The notes under the pieces: generated by a model
Told to the model about the DNA's origin: nothing
Databases searched by the model: none
What the model saw: the letters and a program-made list of their open reading frames with translations, nothing else
Shown here: one piece after another, positions 43,553 through 51,495 of the stretch
Position numbering within the stretch: position 1 is the stretch's first letter
Layout: each line of letters opens with the position of its first letter
Position numbers and translations under genes: made by a program
DNA from: Candidatus Scalindua rubra
GTDB taxonomy: Bacteria; Planctomycetota; Brocadiia; Brocadiales; Scalinduaceae
Direction: 5' to 3'
DNA: 51,495 nucleotides
Assembly (NCBI GenBank): GCA_001723765.1
Contig: MAYW01000007.1
Location: 1 to 51,495, forward strand

Positions 43553-43772
43553 GACTCTTGTCTTTTTTACGATCCTTAAGTAACTTTTGGGTCAATTTTT
43601 CTCCCTTGGCGCACCCCCGAAGAGATTTGACAAGATTTTTTGGAATGGGAATTACTTTGAATAAATCACCAGTATCAAGCCATTCCAATTGTGTTCCTTC
43701 TGACAAACCATATTTTTTTCTTAAGGAAGATGGAACAACTGTTTGACCCTTCTTGGTAATTGTAGTCTTCAT
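43545..43772 (-). CDS. AbrB/MazE-type antitoxin
   Basis: 75 residues from the ATG at 43772. SpoVT-AbrB swapped-hairpin N-terminus 'TTITKKGQTVVPSSLRKKYGLSEGTQLEWL' and a basic C-terminal tail for toxin binding. Its stop overlaps the vapC start, the usual antitoxin-first coupling. Confidence 0.85.
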   Translation of the reverse strand: MKTTITKKGQTVVPSSLRKKYGLSEGTQLEWLDTGDLFKVIPIPKNLVKSLRGCAKGEKLTQKLLKDRKKDKSLE

Positions 43773-44442
43773 ATTTCTCAAACCTATGCATATAGTTGCA
43801 ATGTTTTTTTGTTAAACATCTTACAATTATTAATAATACAAGTCAAATAAAAAAAAACGACTACCGCTTTGTAAGAAACAAGGACATTGTTAGTGATCGA
43901 ATATAAAAAGGACAACCACCATATTTATTCTTCTACATTGTCTTAAAACAGTCAACCTTTACTTCCTTCACCACCAAAAACAATAAAGTCCATGAGAAAG
44001 ATATTTATGATACTCTTTTTTTAGACAGGATTAACAGGATATAGAAAAATCTTGCAAAGCTGAGCTTAGCTCTGTATATTCCGTTTGTCCTCGCAGTCGT
44101 GACGTAAACGCCTGTCAAAAGTATATTGTAAGAATATCATGTTTCCTTACTACTGAGTTTGAATTGTTGGTTGATTCTTATTATATTCATCTTTCAGGAA
44201 TAATATTAAAATGTGTACAGTGTTTTGGACGATAAAGGAGGAAGTCTTTTCTATCTACTGCTCAAAGAAACTCGCTTGCCATGACTGCTACCTCCTGGCT
44301 TAAGTATGGATTGATAAATTTCCCACGGAGTTTTTTTGTTTCGAGATTTTTTATTGGAGAAATCATACCGTCAATGTTATATTTTATCGATTTATTGCGG
44401 AGCTTGATTGATAGTAATGTATTCATAAATAAATAAAATTAA
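43773..44442. other. Spacer without a supported gene
   Basis: About 670 bp of low-GC DNA. One copy of the CAAAGCTGAGCTTAGCTC palindrome (44055-44072) is the only recognised element. I see no supported reading frame; likely the boundary between the defence-like region and the membrane cluster. Confidence 0.4.
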
Positions 44443-45465
44443 ATGATTACCAGAAAGATTATTAATTCAGTTGGAATAGCTTTTTTTATCTTTTTAGTTA
44501 CTGTTCCACTAGTAAGTTACAAATATCTTAAGAATGCAGTAAAAATTGAGGCTTTTAATCACTTAATCACAGCCAGAGAGTTGATGAAAAGCCATATAGA
44601 AGGTTATTTTCAGGATAGATTTGGAGACGTGGATGTCCTTGCAAGAAATCCCGTAATTGGACAAGGCTTTTCCAGGTTATCAAAGGCTTATAGTGTTTCT
44701 GGCCTTGAAAGCTTACAATATATTAAGTTAGCAGGTCTCTATCAACCATTGATGGAGCATTATTTATCTGATTACGGTTACGTGAACGTATATTTTGTTA
44801 ACAAAAATGGTGATGTGATATATTCTGCAATAAAAGAGGAGTTTACGGGAACTAATTTACTTACTGGAAAATTTAAGCAATTTAGTATTGGTCAGGTTTT
44901 CGCACGTGGTTTGGATGGGGTGGCGTTTGAGGACTATACATGGCATTACGATCTAGGTGAATTTACTTCTTACTTTTCTGCACCCGTTTACGATGGGCAG
45001 ATGTTATTGGGGGTATTGATAATGGAAATCCCTTTCTCTCATTTGGATACTATGTTGACTCACAGAGCAGGTTTGGGACAGACAGGAGAAATGTACCTGG
45101 TAGGTGAAGACGGCTTTATGCGATCAAATTCCAGGTTTGTTAAGGAACCAACCATACTTCAAAAAGAAGTAGATACAGAAGGAACACGGGAAGCATTAAA
45201 CGGAATCTCCGGGACAAAGATAATAAGAGATTATCGAGGAGTACCGGTACTAAGTGCGTATACACCCCTGGATTTAAAATTTGTTAACTGGGTTCTCATG
45301 GTTGAGATTCGTGAAGCAGAGGCGTTTGCTTCCATCAAAGCAGTAGAACGTAGACTTATGATACTTGGGTCTATAATTGGATGCATAACTATTTTGTACA
45401 TCTATTTAACAAGTAGAAAAGAAAGACATAGAATCTCAGAACCTGTAGAAGAATCCAAAACCTGA
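44443..45465 (+). CDS. Cache-domain membrane sensor without output domain
   Basis: 340 residues: a membrane helix at the N-terminus (about 10-28), a large periplasmic double-Cache-like domain ('YLSDYGYVNVYFVNKNGDVIYSA', 'ILIMEIPFSHLDTMLTHRAGLGQTGEMYLVGEDGFMRSN', 'VPVLSAYTPLDL') and a second helix (about 305-325). It ends after ~15 cytosolic residues, so it lacks kinase, GGDEF or MCP output and must signal through a partner, or is truncated. Its stop abuts the convergent mlaA stop with no gap. Confidence 0.82.
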   Translation: MITRKIINSVGIAFFIFLVTVPLVSYKYLKNAVKIEAFNHLITARELMKSHIEGYFQDRFGDVDVLARNPVIGQGFSRLSKAYSVSGLESLQYIKLAGLYQPLMEHYLSDYGYVNVYFVNKNGDVIYSAIKEEFTGTNLLTGKFKQFSIGQVFARGLDGVAFEDYTWHYDLGEFTSYFSAPVYDGQMLLGVLIMEIPFSHLDTMLTHRAGLGQTGEMYLVGEDGFMRSNSRFVKEPTILQKEVDTEGTREALNGISGTKIIRDYRGVPVLSAYTPLDLKFVNWVLMVEIREAEAFASIKAVERRLMILGSIIGCITILYIYLTSRKERHRISEPVEESKT

Positions 45466-46271
45466 TTATTCTCTTATCTTCTTGGTTCGATTTTGTATAT
45501 AAGCATCCTGAACGGCAATATACGGATCTATGGCTTTTTCAACCAGACTCTCATAAGCCTCTCCTTTATCTATGGAGATTTCGTTAAATTCATTGTAAAT
45601 GCCTGCCCCTGTGGTCACAAAGGGAGTGACAACGAATGATACAATGGTCAAGGGGTTTAGAGCCACGTCCCCCACAAGCCCGATAGTACCACGCATACTG
45701 GAAGGGCCAAAGAAAGGCCACTCTATAAAAGAACCCGACCCCATCCCGTATTTGCCAAGGGTCTGGCCAAAGTCTTCATCTTGTATATCCAGTTTAAAGT
45801 ATTTTTTTGCCGGATCACCAAATCCGCCTACACCCACGGTGGTATTAATAACTAAGCGCAATACTTCCGTGCCAGCGCCTTTAAATTTACCTTGAAAGAT
45901 GCAGTTGAAGAAACGAACAGGCATCCCGATATTTGTAAAGAAATTTCTGACACCTAGCCGTGCCTTTTCAGGCACAACAGCTTTGTAACCTTTAGTTAAT
46001 GGTTTAAATGCATAGTAATACATCTTATCATTGAAAATAAATATAGCTCTGTTATACGGCTGGGCCGGGTCTTTAATGAAAACTGTTTCTAGCTCTACAA
46101 ATTCCTCTTCCTCATCTGTGCTACTTGCATTTTTTAACAGGGCTTTTTTTCATCACCAGCGGTTTCATCAGGCTGTTCTTTGGAAGCAGGAACATCCTCT
46201 GCACATAAGGATGTATTAAATGTATAAATTGTTAATGCAAAAAAGAACATTAATAAAACGAACTTTCTCAT
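45466..46271 (-). pseudogene. mlaA: MlaA (VacJ) lipoprotein, frameshifted
   Basis: Begins at 46271 with a signal peptide ('MRKFVLLMFFFALTIYTF', ending SLCA), reads to 'DETAGDEKKP', then stops because of a run of seven A (plus-strand T 46144-46150). One more A joins it to 'DPAQPYNRAIFIFNDKMYYYAF' and the MlaA core: 'VVPEKARLGVRNFFTNIGMPVRFFN', 'VINTTVGVGGFGDPAKKYF', 'YGMGSGSFIEWPFFGPSSMRG'. MlaA removes phospholipids from the outer leaflet of the outer membrane. ~268 residues when repaired. The break is probably error or slippage, as the rest of the gene is intact. Confidence 0.85.
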
Positions 46272-46316
46272 CTGTTTATCCTCCCCGTGAAGGCGCTAGA
46301 AATATTTAAATGATTA

Positions 46317-46469
46317 TTATTCAATTTTTGCAGATGCTTGATCTTTAAGGGTTTTTCCCCTCATCTTTTTAGCTGGTAATTTAAGTACGGATTTTAACAA
46401 AATGTTTTTAAATTGGCTACGATAATTTTTGACCAGACTTACGCCTTCAATAATCACATAGTATATACT
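46317..46469 (-). pseudogene. Remnant of a second mlaC-like gene
   Basis: A frame ending at 46317 reads 'VIIEGVSLVKNYRSQF' then a Lys-rich tail. It matches the C-terminal part of the intact MlaC upstream ('VEIEGVSIIHSYRSQY'). No N-terminal half is present. It suggests a lost mlaC duplicate between the RND gene and mlaA. Confidence 0.5.
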
Positions 46470-46547
46470 TAATAGTTTAGATAATATTTGCAAATAATAC
46501 TATTTAATATTCTTTATGTCAATAGGTTAGGCTTTACGGCAAACAAT

Positions 46548-49061
46548 TTATTTTCCGAATGGTTTGAATACAATTATCAGTCGCGGAAGCAATGTTAATG
46601 CCGTTACAAGTGCAATCAGCATTGCAAGTCCGGTAAGAAGACCGAAAAGGATTGTAGGAATAAAATTTGAAAAAACTAGAATAGAAAACCCCGCGATAAT
46701 TGTAAGTGAGGTATAGTACATCGCATTTCCTATACTTCCATGGCAGCGATGCATTGTGCTAATGTAATCCCGGTCAGTTTCAAACTCAGTCTTGAATCGG
46801 TGAATATAATGAATGGTATCATCAACTGCAATGCCAATACTTATTGCAGCTATAGTGATTGTCATCATATCCAGTGGTAATCCTGCCAGTCCCATCACAC
46901 CGAGTACAGAGACTGAGGAGAGCAGATTGGGAATAATTGCAATCAGGGATATCTTTACAGAACGAAACAGCGCCATAAACATAATCATTAACGCAATCAC
47001 AACAAAACCCATGGTTAAAACCTGAGAGTTGAAAAGGCTCTGAAGCATATTGTTATAGAGAACCATTATACCTGCCAGGTGAAAATGATTCCTTTGCAAT
47101 TCAAGTTGATTTTCTATATCAAACTTGATCTTTTTGAGTAAACTGTCCCGTTTTAATCCCTTCATAGAATCTTTTATCCGTACAGTCAGCCGGGCCTGAT
47201 TATCAGGGATAGAGATATATGGCGCAAGAACCATATCTTTGAATTTTTCAGGCAATTGAGTATAAAGAAGGGCAAGCTGAAAATTATCAAGAGGCTTACC
47301 TTCATTAAACTCCTCAGCGACCTTCAACATTGTTCCAAGAGATAAAACCTTGCCGATTTCAGGCAAACCTTCAAGATAATCATGGACTTTCTTTATTAAT
47401 TCCATCTTATCGGAAGTAAACCAGTATTTTTCTGAATCTACCTCCTCTTCAAACTCTTCAAATTCTTCAAACTCATCAAACTCACTGAGTTCATCATCGA
47501 AATCTTCACCAAGCTCTGTAATGGTATCTAAAGGCAAAGGGGTATCTTTTATTTCCGGGAAATCCACAAGAATATCAAGAGGTGTTGTACCTCCCATATC
47601 CTGATCAATAACCTTCATCCCCTGGTATATCTCGGTAGACTCCCGGAAATAATCAATAAAACTGTTTTCTACCGTTAGCCTCGATATACCGGTGACTGTG
47701 ATAGCTATCAGTATGCCGGTTGAAATAAATACTGTTTTTGGATAATTCCGAGTCACATTCGCCAGAAATCGGATGAATCCGCTGCCAAACTGTCTATCCT
47801 CTCTTGATTTGTTTTTTGGGAACAGAATGAGTATTGCAGGAAAGAGTAAAAATATAACTATTAGAGATACAACAAGTCCAACACTCATCATCCAGCCAAA
47901 GGTAATAACAGGCAAAATATCACAAACCAGCAAAGAGCTGAAACCGGCAATTGTTGTTAATGTAGTATAGAGACATGGGACAAATTTTGAAATCACTGTC
48001 TTCTTAACAAGCTCCTGTTGAGACCATTCAGGATTCTTCACCAGCAGTTCTCTGTACCGTACAATCAGATGAATAGTCAATGCCATGGTGATAATAAGCT
48101 GCAGAGAGATAAAATTAGAGGATATAACAGTAACCTCCCATCCAAACATACCTAGCAACCCTGTCATTGAAAGTACTGAGAAAGCACAGCAGAGTATTGG
48201 TATAATTACCCAGCGAACTTTTCTGAAAATAACCCCGAGGGTTACAATCAGAAAGATGAGAATACCACTTCCGAAGATTTTGATATCACTTCTGATAAAT
48301 GTGATCATATCATCGGTGACCATTGATACTCCACCAAGAAACAGCTCAGCGTCCTGTTTATAGCCCTCCATTATTCCACGAATAGCAGTAATATCGCTGT
48401 GCAGTTCCTTATACAGGCGAGTCTTGCATTTTCTATACGCAAGTTTAAGATGCTCAAGTTCAGAACGTTCAAATGGCTCGATGGTATTGCTGAGCTGTTT
48501 CTGCCTTAGTTCGTTCCTTCTGGAAATGATCCATTCATATTCCTCATCATCAGTAAGATTAATCACAAGCGCAGTCATCTTCATATCAGGACTGATCAAA
48601 AGCTCCTGATAAATCGGGCTATTACTTAATTCAGTCTGTGCAAGTTGTAAATCAACAGCCGGATCCTCAAGATCCTTGATGTTTGCCATCAACTCCTTGA
48701 TGGGTACAGGCGGATTCCTTAGAAGCGGAACGTCGAGGATTGTAGAAACAGAGCCAACACGCTTTATCTCCTTTAATTCATCCCGCAATGAACCAAGGTT
48801 TTTAAGCGTCTCAGGGGAAAAAAGGTCACCCTTGGGCTTATATGTCATCAGCAAATACTTAGCTGTGCCGTATTTTTTGTTTATTTCGCGGAAATACTTA
48901 TAATCCTGGTCATTCTCGAGTATCAAAGAATCTGCTGAGGCATCAAGCCTGAAATCCTTAGCTTGAAACCCAAGATACGAGAATACGCCCAGCAACACAA
49001 GGATGACAAATATTGGTCTGTTTAAAACATACCTGGTATAAAAATTCAGAAATGATTGCAT
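46548..49061 (-). CDS. RND superfamily (MMPL/HpnN-like) lipid exporter
   Basis: 837 residues, 12 predicted membrane helices as two six-helix blocks, each preceded by a large periplasmic loop, as in MMPL/HpnN transporters; 'ITIAAISIGIAVDDTIHYIHRFKTE' in the second half carries the conserved Asp pair of the proton relay. An acidic tract rich in Phe, Glu and Asp (about 519-545) lies in the second loop, which is unusual. It sits between an MlaC-like gene (upstream) and mlaA. HpnN plus an MlaC-like HpnM is the hopanoid transport pair (family knowledge), so lipid movement to the outer membrane is the likely role. Confidence 0.85.
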   Translation of the reverse strand: MQSFLNFYTRYVLNRPIFVILVLLGVFSYLGFQAKDFRLDASADSLILENDQDYKYFREINKKYGTAKYLLMTYKPKGDLFSPETLKNLGSLRDELKEIKRVGSVSTILDVPLLRNPPVPIKELMANIKDLEDPAVDLQLAQTELSNSPIYQELLISPDMKMTALVINLTDDEEYEWIISRRNELRQKQLSNTIEPFERSELEHLKLAYRKCKTRLYKELHSDITAIRGIMEGYKQDAELFLGGVSMVTDDMITFIRSDIKIFGSGILIFLIVTLGVIFRKVRWVIIPILCCAFSVLSMTGLLGMFGWEVTVISSNFISLQLIITMALTIHLIVRYRELLVKNPEWSQQELVKKTVISKFVPCLYTTLTTIAGFSSLLVCDILPVITFGWMMSVGLVVSLIVIFLLFPAILILFPKNKSREDRQFGSGFIRFLANVTRNYPKTVFISTGILIAITVTGISRLTVENSFIDYFRESTEIYQGMKVIDQDMGGTTPLDILVDFPEIKDTPLPLDTITELGEDFDDELSEFDEFEEFEEFEEEVDSEKYWFTSDKMELIKKVHDYLEGLPEIGKVLSLGTMLKVAEEFNEGKPLDNFQLALLYTQLPEKFKDMVLAPYISIPDNQARLTVRIKDSMKGLKRDSLLKKIKFDIENQLELQRNHFHLAGIMVLYNNMLQSLFNSQVLTMGFVVIALMIMFMALFRSVKISLIAIIPNLLSSVSVLGVMGLAGLPLDMMTITIAAISIGIAVDDTIHYIHRFKTEFETDRDYISTMHRCHGSIGNAMYYTSLTIIAGFSILVFSNFIPTILFGLLTGLAMLIALVTALTLLPRLIIVFKPFGK

Positions 49062-49110
49062 AAAATAAGTAGCTATTAGTAGGATGAGAAACTATAAAAA
49101 AGAATTGCTG

Positions 49111-49701
49111 TTATAAATTTTTATTTTCTAATTTTATTTCTCTCATTTTTGATAGCAGATCTTCGATCTTACCACTTTCAAGGGCATGTTGGTATTGAGA
49201 ACGGTATGAATGAATTATACTGACACCTTCAATTTCAACATCGTATACCTTCCACCCCTTTTTGGATTTGAACATCTTGTATAGTATTGAATATTCCTTT
49301 CCCTTGGATAGCAAAACTGTCGGTATATGCACTTTCTTTTTTTTCGTAATAAGGGGCTTAAAAACAACTTTTTCATCGCTAAAAATTTCCATCTTGTCAG
49401 CAAAAAAGTCCTCAAAGAGTTTTATAAACAGGTTTGTAAACTCGGTCCTCTGCTCGGAATTGAGTTTAGACCAATACTTTTTTCCCAGGCACAATTTAGC
49501 CATTAAAGGAAAATCAAATGTTGAATTGATAGTCTCAGTAGCTATGCTTCTCTTCTCATCTTTTGTTAATTCTTGATCGGACAACACTGTCAACACTTTA
49601 TTAACTGAAGTTTTCAATTTTTTTTCAGCCTCAGATACATCATCTGCAACTGCAACTTGAGTTAACAAGAGAAAAAGCAACAAACAGGAAATCTTTTTCA
49701 T
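49111..49701 (-). CDS. mlaC: MlaC/Ttg2D family periplasmic lipid-binding protein
   Basis: 196 residues with a signal peptide ('MKKISCLLLFLLLTQVAVA'), then the Ttg2 domain: 'FDFPLMAKLCLGKKYWSKLNSEQRTEFTNLFIKLFEDF' and 'WKVYDVEIEGVSIIHSYRSQY'. MlaC shuttles phospholipids between outer and inner membrane; HpnM, of the same family, serves hopanoids. First gene of the mlaC-RND-mlaA set (50 bp before the RND gene). Confidence 0.9.
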   Translation of the reverse strand: MKKISCLLLFLLLTQVAVADDVSEAEKKLKTSVNKVLTVLSDQELTKDEKRSIATETINSTFDFPLMAKLCLGKKYWSKLNSEQRTEFTNLFIKLFEDFFADKMEIFSDEKVVFKPLITKKKKVHIPTVLLSKGKEYSILYKMFKSKKGWKVYDVEIEGVSIIHSYRSQYQHALESGKIEDLLSKMREIKLENKNL

Positions 49702-49977
49702 GATTTACTCCTCTATCCTCTTTCTTCGATTCTGTGTATATGCAATTACGATTATTCTTAATTGAAATTCTAATAGCTTGCAATTAAATCATCTATGATG
49801 AAAGTTGTCAAGAGAGGAAAAAATGGACATTCATAAAATATTGAACTTAACCTCCCTTTCGGGAGGCGTCCACGTCCGCCCTGGCGGGAATCCGGTACTG
49901 GACTCCTCCAAAACCAAGAAGTTAGCGACCTGCCCGACAAAGCTGTTCAGGCGGGCTGAAAAGAGCTAAGTTCTTTT

Positions 49978-50850
49978 ATGAAAAAACTACTCTTCGGAAC
50001 TGCAGGTATTCCACACTCGTCATTAGATGATTCCAGTATTGAAGGAATAAAGCAAGTTAAAAAACTTGGCCTCAATTGCATGGAATTGGAGTTTGTGCAG
50101 GGTGTCAGAGTGAAAGAGAAAATGGCATTGGAAATTACAAAGGCAGCAAAGGAGAAGGGCATTATTCTGAGTGTTCACGCACCGTACTTCATTAATTTTA
50201 ATTCACCTGAAAAAAGAAAGGTTGATGCTAGCAAACACAGGCTCTTACAATCTGCACGCATAGGTCACTTATGTGGGGCAATAAGTGTGGCATTTCATCC
50301 GGGTTTTTACATGGGAAAGGAAAAGACGGTTGTGTACAAAATAATAAAGAAAGAAATACAACAAGTAATTGAAATACTGAAAGGTGAAGGCAATTCAATA
50401 TTTATAAGACCGGAAGTAACAGGCAAGATGTCTTCTTTTGGAGGTCTAGGTGAGGTTTTAAGACTGAACAGAGATATAGAGAATGTACTCCCATGTGTTG
50501 ACTTCGCACACCTGCATGCCAGGACTGGTAAATACAACTCTTACGAGGAGTTTTGCAGAGTCTTAAGGCTTATTGAAGATAAACTTGGTAAGGCAGCACT
50601 GCAAGAGATGCATATCCATGTCGCCGGTATACAATATGGTCCGAAGGGTGAAAGAAGACATCTCAACCTTGGAGAATCAGATCTAAATCACTCAGACCTA
50701 TTAAGAGCATTGAAGGACTTTGACGTAAAGGGCATAATAATTTGTGAGAGTCCAAATCTTGAAGAGGATGCACTTTTGCTGCAAAAGGAATATAAATCCA
50801 TTTCAAAAATCAAGCGGTCTGACAATAAAAAAATTTCAAGATTGCACTGA
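49978..50850 (+). CDS. Endonuclease IV-like TIM-barrel protein
   Basis: 290 residues, AP-endonuclease-2/xylose isomerase-like TIM barrel: 'FGTAGIPHSSLDDSSIEGIKQVKKLGLNCMELEF', 'ILSVHAPYFINFNS', 'AISVAFHPGFYMG', 'IRPEVTGKMSSFG', 'LPCVDFAHLHARTG', 'MHIHVAGIQYG' and 'IICESPNLEEDAL' carry the metal-binding His, Asp and Glu positions of endonuclease IV. It probably cuts abasic DNA; this shorter, archaeal-like subfamily is also annotated only as a TIM-barrel protein, so I leave the symbol blank. Confidence 0.85.
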   Translation: MKKLLFGTAGIPHSSLDDSSIEGIKQVKKLGLNCMELEFVQGVRVKEKMALEITKAAKEKGIILSVHAPYFINFNSPEKRKVDASKHRLLQSARIGHLCGAISVAFHPGFYMGKEKTVVYKIIKKEIQQVIEILKGEGNSIFIRPEVTGKMSSFGGLGEVLRLNRDIENVLPCVDFAHLHARTGKYNSYEEFCRVLRLIEDKLGKAALQEMHIHVAGIQYGPKGERRHLNLGESDLNHSDLLRALKDFDVKGIIICESPNLEEDALLLQKEYKSISKIKRSDNKKISRLH

Positions 50851-51091
50851 CTTGAAGATTCGGGAACTTTAAGTTACGTTAAATTGTAAATATCCACAGA
50901 TATATATGACACCCTCTAATGCCCTCCTACCTATTCTTAACTTAGAATAAGAACAACATTATAGTAGATTTTGTTAAACGTATGGGTATAATTATTTGCC
51001 AAAATTTTTCTAATTGAATATTAAATCAAAAAGTAAAAAACGATGGTTTGGTAAATTTATAAAATGAAGTATAGACTCTTGAATCAGTTAA

Positions 51092-51495
51092 ATGTTAAAA
51101 AATAAAAAGTGTTTTTCTTCGAACAGATTTTAACGTACCAATAGAAAACAAAAAGATTCTTGATGATTCCAAGATTAAGGCTCATTTCACCACTATTAAT
51201 TATCTAATAGATAAGGGGGCCAGAATTATATTGGGATCACATATCGGCAGACCTAAATTACATGGAATTAGTTCAAGAGAAGACGTAGTTCAAAATAACC
51301 TGGATACAAACGCTAAGATAATCTTTAAGTACTTAAAAAAGAATTTATGATGGCAAGATTTTATTTATCGATTCTTGTATTGGAGAAGACGTAAGTACCT
51401 GCATCAGAAATTTACGTCAAGGGCATATATTATTACTCCAAAAACCTAAGATATGAAAAAGGGGGAACAGTCTAAAGTTGAAGATGAAAAACTAG
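51092..51495 (+). pseudogene. Phosphoglycerate kinase, broken, runs off the window
   Basis: Recognisable PGK segments in three frames: '[22 protein letters not shown]', '[21 protein letters not shown]' (both N-domain substrate motifs), then '[17 protein letters not shown]' and 'NLRYEKG'. The breaks fall at T5 (51112-51116), A6 (near 51336) and G5 (near 51460), all homopolymers. From the ATG at 51092 a corrected frame would give a PGK N-terminus, but the middle is divergent. Either a decaying second pgk copy or low-quality sequence. Confidence 0.65.

Noticed and set aside
1-51495. CRISPR array
   Set aside because: Repeats are palindromic and dispersed; no regularly spaced direct repeats with unique spacers, and no cas genes.

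Overview
The window is AT-rich bacterial chromosome. It has core metabolic genes (glgC, galT, aroF, trpS, argS, an ispH-ubiA fusion, tRNA-Pro), cell-envelope genes of a diderm (MlaC-, RND- and MlaA-type proteins), a periplasmic tetraheme cytochrome c, and many toxin-antitoxin and repeat elements. This mix, with DUF1573, PQQ-propeller, DUF362 and IspH-UbiA fusion proteins, suggests a planctomycete-like lineage, possibly an anammox relative (Brocadiales). That is inference from gene content; there is no rRNA or marker in the window to settle it.

Layout. 0-3 kb: accessory zone with a DUF433 antitoxin, a GIY-YIG protein, small coiled-coil/TM proteins, a broken MNT nucleotidyltransferase, a retropepsin-like protease and a MITE with an 8-bp target duplication. 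3-4.8 kb: tRNA-Pro(CGG) and mgtE. 5.5-10.9 kb: minus-strand redox group (nitroreductase, B12-type radical SAM, DUF362-ferredoxin, SPASM radical SAM). 11.3-16.2 kb: frameshifted HAD phosphatase, attC-like hairpins, ispH-ubiA, DUF502, LarA-like DUF2088. 16.5-21 kb: minus-strand galT, histidine kinase, response regulator, glgC. 21-26 kb: tetraheme cytochrome with phosphoesterase-like domain, DUF1573 protein, two tandem PQQ-like propellers. 26-31 kb: plsC-like gene, aroF with an attenuator-like leader, aminotransferase, trpS. 31-38 kb: PaREP1 and VapC loci, RAYT with REP hairpins, MFS transporter, argS, hicB with a deleted hicA. 38-43.8 kb: defence-like island (attC-like site, trypsin-like protease, type IIG restriction-methylation enzyme, PD-(D/E)XK-like remnant, broken VapC with AbrB antitoxin). 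44.4-49.7 kb: Cache sensor, then an outer-membrane lipid-transport cluster (mlaC/hpnM-like, RND/hpnN-like, an mlaC remnant, mlaA). 50-51.5 kb: endonuclease IV-like TIM barrel and a broken phosphoglycerate kinase copy.

Two themes stand out. First, at least seven genes are interrupted by single-base indels, most of them in homopolymer runs (ispH-ubiA, HAD phosphatase, vapC, mlaA, pgk). This points to sequence error or homopolymer slippage rather than independent gene death; only the ispH-ubiA site also matches a canonical -1 slippery heptamer. Second, the spacers are packed with several families of palindromic repeats, often nested inside each other. No single clearly new system is proven. The best candidates for a second look are the ispH-ubiA frameshift, the attC-like protease/TM-protein cassette, the near-leaderless operator-embedded vapC promoter, and the galT-kinase-regulator-glgC module.
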